Shown here: one piece after another, positions 7,697 through 11,443 of the stretch
Position numbering within the stretch: position 1 is the first letter of the stretch
How the letters are laid out: the number at the start of each line of letters is the position of its first letter
Source of the DNA: Nitrospirota bacterium
GTDB taxonomy: Bacteria > Nitrospirota > Nitrospiria > Nitrospirales > NS-4
Reading direction: 5' to 3'
DNA: 11,443 nucleotides
Assembly: GCA_005877855.1 (NCBI GenBank)
Contig: VBOF01000163.1
Location: forward strand, 1-11,443
Program-made: the position numbers and the translations under genes
The notes under the pieces: model-generated
Told to the model about the DNA's origin: nothing
What the model saw: only the letters and a program-made list of their open reading frames with translations
Database searches by the model: none

Positions 7697-7759
7697 ATGC
7701 GGCGAGAGAACTTTTTCGGCGAAGGTATTAGACATCTGAGGGCATTCCGGTGTCCGTAG
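7697..7759 (+). CDS. possible 20-codon leader peptide overlapping the sigma start
   Basis: ATG at 7697 opens a 20-codon frame (MRRENFFGEGIRHLRAFRCP) that ends with TAG at 7757-7759, a few bases inside the sigma gene, whose start is at 7750. An AGAAGG stretch (7688-7693) lies three bases before the ATG, somewhat close for a ribosome site. The overlap of its end with the next start would allow translational coupling. The peptide matches nothing I recognise, is rich in Arg and Phe, and could be chance. Confidence 0.2.
   Translation: MRRENFFGEGIRHLRAFRCP
7738..7742 (+). promoter_or_regulatory. ribosome binding site supporting the GTG start of the sigma gene
   Basis: GAGGG lies seven bases before the GTG at 7750. 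A stop (TAG, 7729-7731) closes the frame just upstream, and the next in-frame start, ATG 7762, has no comparable site. Confidence 0.6.
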
Positions 7760-9042
7760 AAATGACAGAGGTTCAAGTTCTCAGTGAGGACCAGGTTGTG
7801 ATGGATCATCTGCCGAAAGACAAAGCCCTGCTGGAGGAGGACGCCCTGATCGAGGAGTCTGATCAGGACACTCGGTCATCTTCCATGCCGGAGGCACTGC
7901 TGGCGGACGCTGTGGAAGGCTCAAGCACGGCTGACCCCCAGGAGACGGCGCCGACGGAGGCGAAACTTGCCGAACTGGAATGGCTGTATTTCCAATCCTT
8001 CGGTACGAAAGCCTTGCTGACGCGCGAAGACGAAGTCCGGCTGGGGAAGCGTATTGAGCAGGGCGATCGGCAGGTGCGCCGCGCCCTCCGAGCGGTCCTG
8101 TCCATCACGCGCGGGCTCCGCCAGACGGAGTTATTGAAGGGCTGCCAGGGGGAGCTGAAGGCTGTGGTGGGCGTCAGCGGACTCTCGGCGACGGATCTTG
8201 AAAAGGGGAAGCGCGTCATCCAGCAGGTCATCAAGGAGACCTGCGGGCCGAGTGGTCGAGTGACTCCCAAGGCTCGCGAACTGAAGGCCGCTCTGAAGCA
8301 GTACCACGAAGGGTGGGCCCAACTCGAAAAGGCCAAGGAAGAAATGGTCCTGTCCAATCTGCGCTTGGTCGTGGACATCGCCAAACACTACAACGGACGG
8401 GGCATGAGCCTCTTAGATCTTGTCCAGGAGGGCAATATCGGCCTGATGAAAGCGGCGGAACGATTCGACCACCGGCGCGGGTTCAAGTTCAGCACTTATG
8501 CCACGTGGTGGATCCGTCAGGGGATTACCCGCGCGCTGGCGGATCAGTCCCGCACCATCCGGGTGCCCGTGCACATGACCGAAGCCTATCAGCGGGTCTC
8601 CAAGGCGACTCGTCGGCTGGCACAGCGCCTCGGCCGGCAGCCATTCCTCGAGGAAGTGGCCGGCGCGGTCAAGACCTCCAGCGACAAGGTCGAACAGACG
8701 ATCCAAGTCTTCCAGGATGTTGCCTCCCTGGAGCATCCGATCGGGGACGGGGAAACCCTCCTCGGGGACTTCATTCCTGACCGGGAAACCCCGCAGGCCG
8801 ACAGCCAGGTCGGGCGTAAGGAGATGACGCGGGAAGTGGCGCGGGCGCTGGGCTCGCTCAGTCCCCGTGAGGAAGCCGTGATCCGCCTCCGGTTCGGCAT
8901 CGGGCAGGGTGAACCGATGACTCTGGAGGAGGTTGGCCGCACCTTGGGGGTCACCCGTGAACGGATTCGCCAGATCGAGGAAAAGGCCTTGATGAAGCTG
9001 CGGGCTCCCGAGTTTCAGCAGCTCCTCCGTCCCCTTCTCTAA
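7750..9042 (+). CDS. RpoD-like sigma-70 family RNA polymerase sigma factor
   Basis: Sigma factor of 430 residues. An acidic N-terminus (1-73) shows no clear region 1.1. Region 1.2 covers about 74-106 (LLTREDEVRLGKRIE), followed by a spacer of about 90 residues. Region 2 (about 197-267) includes LRLVVDIAKHYNGRGMSLLD and the -10 reading helix ATWWIRQGITR, keeping Trp253, Trp254, Gln257 and Thr260. Region 3 (about 271-345) ends in the sigma-finger sequence GDFIPDRETP. Region 4 (about 365-420) keeps the -35 reading helix VTRERIRQIEEKALMKLR (Arg403, Glu404, Arg407). It should therefore read ordinary TTGACA/TATAAT promoters. Its length resembles the Thermus primary sigma SigA (438), but the diverged first 70 residues also fit a group 2 factor such as RpoS. 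I cannot tell which, so I give no symbol. Confidence 0.93.
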   Translation: MSVEMTEVQVLSEDQVVMDHLPKDKALLEEDALIEESDQDTRSSSMPEALLADAVEGSSTADPQETAPTEAKLAELEWLYFQSFGTKALLTREDEVRLGKRIEQGDRQVRRALRAVLSITRGLRQTELLKGCQGELKAVVGVSGLSATDLEKGKRVIQQVIKETCGPSGRVTPKARELKAALKQYHEGWAQLEKAKEEMVLSNLRLVVDIAKHYNGRGMSLLDLVQEGNIGLMKAAERFDHRRGFKFSTYATWWIRQGITRALADQSRTIRVPVHMTEAYQRVSKATRRLAQRLGRQPFLEEVAGAVKTSSDKVEQTIQVFQDVASLEHPIGDGETLLGDFIPDRETPQADSQVGRKEMTREVARALGSLSPREEAVIRLRFGIGQGEPMTLEEVGRTLGVTRERIRQIEEKALMKLRAPEFQQLLRPLL

Positions 9043-9119
9043 GCGCTCCCCTGGTTCCCTACTAGATGAGGGCCCCTTCCGCCTTTTTGCCGAATATGCG
9101 ACAATACCACCGTGGTCGT

Positions 9120-9125
9120 GGAGAG
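9120..9125 (+). promoter_or_regulatory. ribosome binding site that decides the HtrA-like start
   Basis: GGAGAG lies six bases before the ATG at 9132. The earlier in-frame ATGs at 9066 and 9096 have no such site, and only the start at 9132 puts the hydrophobic signal core close to the N-terminus. Confidence 0.65.
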
Positions 9126-9131
9126 TCGCGG

Positions 9132-10160
9132 ATGGTGTGGGGCCAGCGGGCAAGCTTGAGCGTGGCGGGTAGTGTCCTCCTGATGGGCTGCCTGTTGTCT
9201 TCGGTCGCGGCGGCCCCCGATGACAACCTTCCGCCCAAATCTCTCCCGGTGCCGGATGTGGTGGCGGAGGTCCTACCCTCCGTCGTCAGCGTTATGGCCC
9301 ACGGACCGGTCCGGCTGGCTCCTTCTCAAACGCTTCCTTCCGGCTCGGGATCGGGCATCATCATTTCACCAGGTTACATCCTGACGTCCAACCACCTTGT
9401 GACGGGAGCGACGCGGTTGGTGGTGGGTCTCTATGACGGTCGGCTCGTGCCTGGACGCGTGGTCGGCCGGGACTTTCTGACCGACTTGGCCTTGGTCAAG
9501 GTCGAGATCGAAGGGCTGGTCCCAACCAAACTGGGGAGGTCGTCCCGCCTGCGCATCGGGGAGACTGTCGTCGCCATCGGCAACCCCCTGGCGATGAAAG
9601 GCGGGGCGACGGTGTCGGTTGGGGTGGTCAGCGCCCTCGACCGGGCGATCGTCCCGCCGTCCGGGGAGACGTTGTACAACCTGGTCCAGTCCGATGCGGC
9701 CATCAACCCCGGAAGCAGCGGAGGTCCTCTGGTGGACTTGTCAGGCCGGGTCGTCGGCATCAACACAGCGGTGGCGCCGGCCGCCCAGAACATCAGTTAT
9801 GCGGTCGCCATCGACGAGGCCATCCCCGTGGTCCAGTCCCTGCTCGTGCGAGGCAGCATGCTCCGTCCTTCCTTGGGGTTTGTCCCGGTCACGATCACGG
9901 ACAGTGTCGTGGCCTCGTTCAGCCTGGATGTGGAACGGGGCGTCTTGATCGTCTGGGTCGAGCCGGGGAGCCCCGCGGCTCAGGCCGGTCTTCGCGAAGG
10001 GGACGTCGTCACCGCCGTGGACATCACGCAGGTCTACAATATGTCGGACCTCTGGCACGCGCTGCTCAAAGACGGGTCGCCGTCTCTGGCCGTGACCCTG
10101 TCGGTGGTGCGCAAGTCCACGCAGGAGAAGATCCCGCTCAAACGACCGGTGACCAAGTGA
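9132..10160 (+). CDS. HtrA/DegP-type exported trypsin-like serine protease with one PDZ domain
   Basis: Protein of 342 residues from the ATG at 9132. It starts with a signal peptide (Arg6, hydrophobic core about 8-24, likely cleavage after SSVAAA near 28). The S1 protease domain (about 40-240) has the complete triad: His88 in LTSNHLV, Asp118 in FLTDLALVKV and Ser196 in INPGSSGGPL. One PDZ domain (about 247-338, with VEPGSPAAQAGLREGDVV) completes the usual HtrA plan; DegP has two, DegS one. Such enzymes degrade or sense misfolded proteins in the periplasm. The sequence LMGC inside the signal segment is a poor lipobox, so I favour a secreted rather than a lipid-anchored form. Starts at 9066 or 9096 would add 22 or 12 residues before the signal peptide. 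It lies 89 bases after the sigma gene, with its stop overlapping the lipB start (GTGA). Confidence 0.9.
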   Translation: MVWGQRASLSVAGSVLLMGCLLSSVAAAPDDNLPPKSLPVPDVVAEVLPSVVSVMAHGPVRLAPSQTLPSGSGSGIIISPGYILTSNHLVTGATRLVVGLYDGRLVPGRVVGRDFLTDLALVKVEIEGLVPTKLGRSSRLRIGETVVAIGNPLAMKGGATVSVGVVSALDRAIVPPSGETLYNLVQSDAAINPGSSGGPLVDLSGRVVGINTAVAPAAQNISYAVAIDEAIPVVQSLLVRGSMLRPSLGFVPVTITDSVVASFSLDVERGVLIVWVEPGSPAAQAGLREGDVVTAVDITQVYNMSDLWHALLKDGSPSLAVTLSVVRKSTQEKIPLKRPVTK

Positions 10161-10876
10161 TCGGACACCTGCTTGATCTGGGCTTGACCGACTATCAGGA
10201 ATCCGCCCGCCTCCAGGTGGCCCTGCACCAGGCGCGCGTGCAAGATGTGATCGGCGATACCCTGCTGCTCACGGAACATCTACCGGTCTACACGCTGGGG
10301 CGCACCACCCGCCCGGAGCATGTCGGTGAGGGATGGGCGCGGGGGAGGATCAACGGGATTCCGGTGCTGAGCACGGACCGGGGCGGTTCCGTCACCTACC
10401 ATGGGCCTGGCCAACTGGTGGGATACCCCATTCTCCGGCTGCGGCCCTATTGTGCCGGGCCGAAAGCGTACGTGAATTGTCTGGAGGAGGTGCTCATCCG
10501 AGCATTGGATGCGCTCGGAGTGCCCGCCGGGCGGCGCGCGGGGATGCCTGGGGTGTGGGTGGGGGATCGCAAGGTCGCGGCGGTGGGGGTCCGGATCTCC
10601 CAGGGAGTGACGCGGCACGGGTTTGCGCTCAACGTCGTGAACGATCTGTCGCCGTTCGCGGCGATCGTCCCCTGCGGGCTGGCCGGAGCGGGCATGACGT
10701 CGGTCACGCTCCTAACGGGCACCGCGCTCGAGCTCGAAACGGTGGGCCGGACGGTGGTCTGGGCCTTCCAAGAGGTCTTCGAGCTGGCATTGCAAAAAGG
10801 ACGCGTCGGGGAGTGGCTTACCTCCAGCGGCGCTAGACCAGTAGCGGTCGGATGCGTGAGCGGCAAAGGAGCGTGA
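10157..10876 (+). CDS. lipB: Lipoyl(octanoyl) transferase
   Basis: LipB moves the octanoyl group from octanoyl-ACP to lipoyl domains of 2-oxoacid dehydrogenases and glycine-cleavage H protein, the first step of lipoate synthesis; LipA then adds sulfur. The protein has 239 residues, slightly longer than E. coli LipB (213). Family motifs are all present: RGGSVTYHGPGQLVGYPI (75-92), the catalytic Lys139 in GDRKVAAVGVRIS and the acyl-accepting Cys173 in VPCGLAGAGMTSVT. The N-terminus (LLDLGLTDYQESARLQ) aligns with known starts, which supports the GTG at 10157 even though it overlaps the stop of the protease gene; coupling is likely. The tail after about 215 is not conserved in my view. No lipA gene is present in the window. 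Confidence 0.96.
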   Translation: MIGHLLDLGLTDYQESARLQVALHQARVQDVIGDTLLLTEHLPVYTLGRTTRPEHVGEGWARGRINGIPVLSTDRGGSVTYHGPGQLVGYPILRLRPYCAGPKAYVNCLEEVLIRALDALGVPAGRRAGMPGVWVGDRKVAAVGVRISQGVTRHGFALNVVNDLSPFAAIVPCGLAGAGMTSVTLLTGTALELETVGRTVVWAFQEVFELALQKGRVGEWLTSSGARPVAVGCVSGKGA

Positions 10877-10877
10877 G

Positions 10878-11243
10878 ATGGAGCCCTGCGACGTGATCCG
10901 GTATCGCCTGTTGAATTATCTGATCGAGGCCCACGAATCGCAGCTGATTTCGGCGAACGTCGCCATCCTCAACGAGATCGCCGAGGCGGACTGGGCTCAG
11001 GTCCGCCAAGCCTTGAATGACATGTTTCTCGCCGGCGACATCGTGCTCTCCAAGGACAGTCAACCCTATCGCGTGGAAGTCAACGCGGGCTGGTTCTTCC
11101 ATACCGGCAACTTCCAGATCAAGTCGACGGTCCGGGGTCGGCGTGAATATGCCCAGCTCCAGGTGGCGCTGGAGAAGGAGCGGGCCGCACAAGAAGCGGC
11201 GGCTGATGCGCCCCCGGATGAACCCACCCCCCAACAAGCCTGA
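10878..11243 (+). CDS. small uncharacterised protein, possibly a winged helix
   Basis: Protein of 121 residues that I do not recognise. It has a good ribosome site, AAGGAG (10866-10871), six bases before the ATG at 10878, and starts one base after the lipB stop. Residues 4-19 and 38-52 look like amphipathic helices (DVIRYRLLNYLIEAHE; DWAQVRQALNDMFLAG) with a further short helix at about 25-35, followed by likely strands (DIVLSKDSQPYRVEV, 54-68). Helix-helix-helix-hairpin is the order of a winged-helix domain, but no DNA-binding motif is plain. The second half has aromatic GWFFHTG (71-77), then a charged helix (about 86-107) and a disordered tail rich in Ala, Pro and Asp. There is no signal peptide or membrane segment, so it is cytoplasmic. 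Its place between lipB and a dehydrogenase suggests a metabolic or regulatory role; that is inference. Confidence 0.75.
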   Translation: MEPCDVIRYRLLNYLIEAHESQLISANVAILNEIAEADWAQVRQALNDMFLAGDIVLSKDSQPYRVEVNAGWFFHTGNFQIKSTVRGRREYAQLQVALEKERAAQEAAADAPPDEPTPQQA

Positions 11244-11254
11244 GCGACGGGATC

Positions 11255-11443
11255 ATGTCTGACCTCTATCGGGAACTGGACACCCCGACGTTTCGGTTGG
11301 CCGTGGCGCAGTTTGAAGAGGCCGCTGAGCGCCTCCGTTTGGATGACAACCTGCGCGAGCGGCTCAAGATCCCCCAACGGGCGCTGATCGTGTCTGTCCC
11401 GGTCCGCATGGATGACAGCAGCGTCAAGGTGTTTGTCGGCTAT
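11255..11443 (+). CDS. Glu/Leu/Phe/Val dehydrogenase, N-terminal 63 codons
   Basis: The frame opens with ATG at 11255, 11 bases after the preceding stop, and runs off the window edge. The visible 63 residues begin MSDLYRELDTPTFRLAVAQ and contain QFEEAAERLRL followed by IPQRALIVSVPVRMDD near 39-54 and VKVFVGY at the edge, which is the typical opening of the ELFV dehydrogenase N-terminal domain. Members interconvert an amino acid and its 2-oxo acid with NAD(P), most often glutamate and 2-oxoglutarate. Substrate-determining residues and the nucleotide-binding domain lie beyond the window, so glutamate versus leucine dehydrogenase cannot be decided. There is no strong ribosome site, only weak purines just before the ATG, so coupling to the upstream gene is likely. 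Confidence 0.85.
   Translation, partial: MSDLYRELDTPTFRLAVAQFEEAAERLRLDDNLRERLKIPQRALIVSVPVRMDDSSVKVFVGY

Larger units (their letters stand above)
7550..7749 (+). other. AT-rich gap before the sigma gene
   Basis: This 200-base gap is markedly richer in A and T than the genes around it, with runs near 7629-7633, 7641-7645, 7671-7678 and 7712-7716. It holds one weak candidate promoter (7593-7622), an imperfect small hairpin (7648-7664: CCGC with GCGG, one bulge) nine bases before a run of five Ts, and a 20-codon reading frame (7697-7759). None of these is strong alone. The most likely role is the promoter and leader of the sigma gene, together with the end of the ktrA transcript. Confidence 0.5.

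Noticed and set aside
9069..9089. Possible terminator after the sigma gene (AGGGC with GCCT, then five Ts)
   Set aside because: The stem has about four pairs with a bulge; too weak to call.
9077..9105. Promoter for the HtrA-like gene using GACAAT (9100-9105)
   Set aside because: The hexamer 17 bases upstream (TTCCGC) does not resemble a -35 box.

Overview
This GC-rich window holds eleven genes, all read left to right, with little non-coding DNA. They are a conserved set of bacterial envelope, ion-transport and housekeeping genes. Nothing looks mobile: I see no transposase, tRNA, rRNA, CRISPR array or phage gene. The gene mix, the high GC and the protein style (DUF58/TgpA pair, NfeD plus slipin, KtrBA, a RpoD-like sigma factor of about 430 residues, an HtrA-type protease, LipB, a Glu/Leu-type dehydrogenase) suggest a free-living Gram-negative chromosome. 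Nitrospira or a relative in Nitrospirota is my best guess, but that is inference from memory of such proteins, not something the sequence proves.

Layout. (1) Positions 2-3237 hold a DUF58 protein, open at its left end, and a TgpA-like membrane transglutaminase; they overlap by four bases. (2) A short gap at 3238-3305 holds the clearest promoter of the window: a perfect -35 box, a 17-base spacer and a TACGAT -10 box. (3) Positions 3306-7549 hold nfeD, a slipin gene, ktrB and ktrA, with gaps of 19, 11 and 35 bases. This looks like one operon joining a membrane protease and its scaffold partner to a K+ uptake channel and its nucleotide-binding gate. (4) An AT-rich gap of 200 bases (7550-7749) leads into a sigma-70 gene (7750-9042). 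(5) From 9132 to the end run an exported HtrA-like protease, lipB (four-base overlap), a small unidentified protein that may carry a winged helix, and the first 63 codons of a Glu/Leu/Phe/Val dehydrogenase.

How the genes fit together. The DUF58/TgpA pair is normally part of a MoxR-DUF58-TgpA cluster, so a MoxR ATPase gene is expected to the left. In the nfeD unit the protease probably acts on the slipin, and the scaffold may organise the membrane around the K+ channel. The last block links lipoylation with an amino-acid dehydrogenase through an unidentified small protein.

I do not see a clearly new biological system. The points most worth checking are the NfeD-slipin-KtrBA arrangement and its very short leader, a 20-codon reading frame that overlaps the start of the sigma gene, the small protein between lipB and the dehydrogenase, and the pairing of a sigma factor with an envelope protease.
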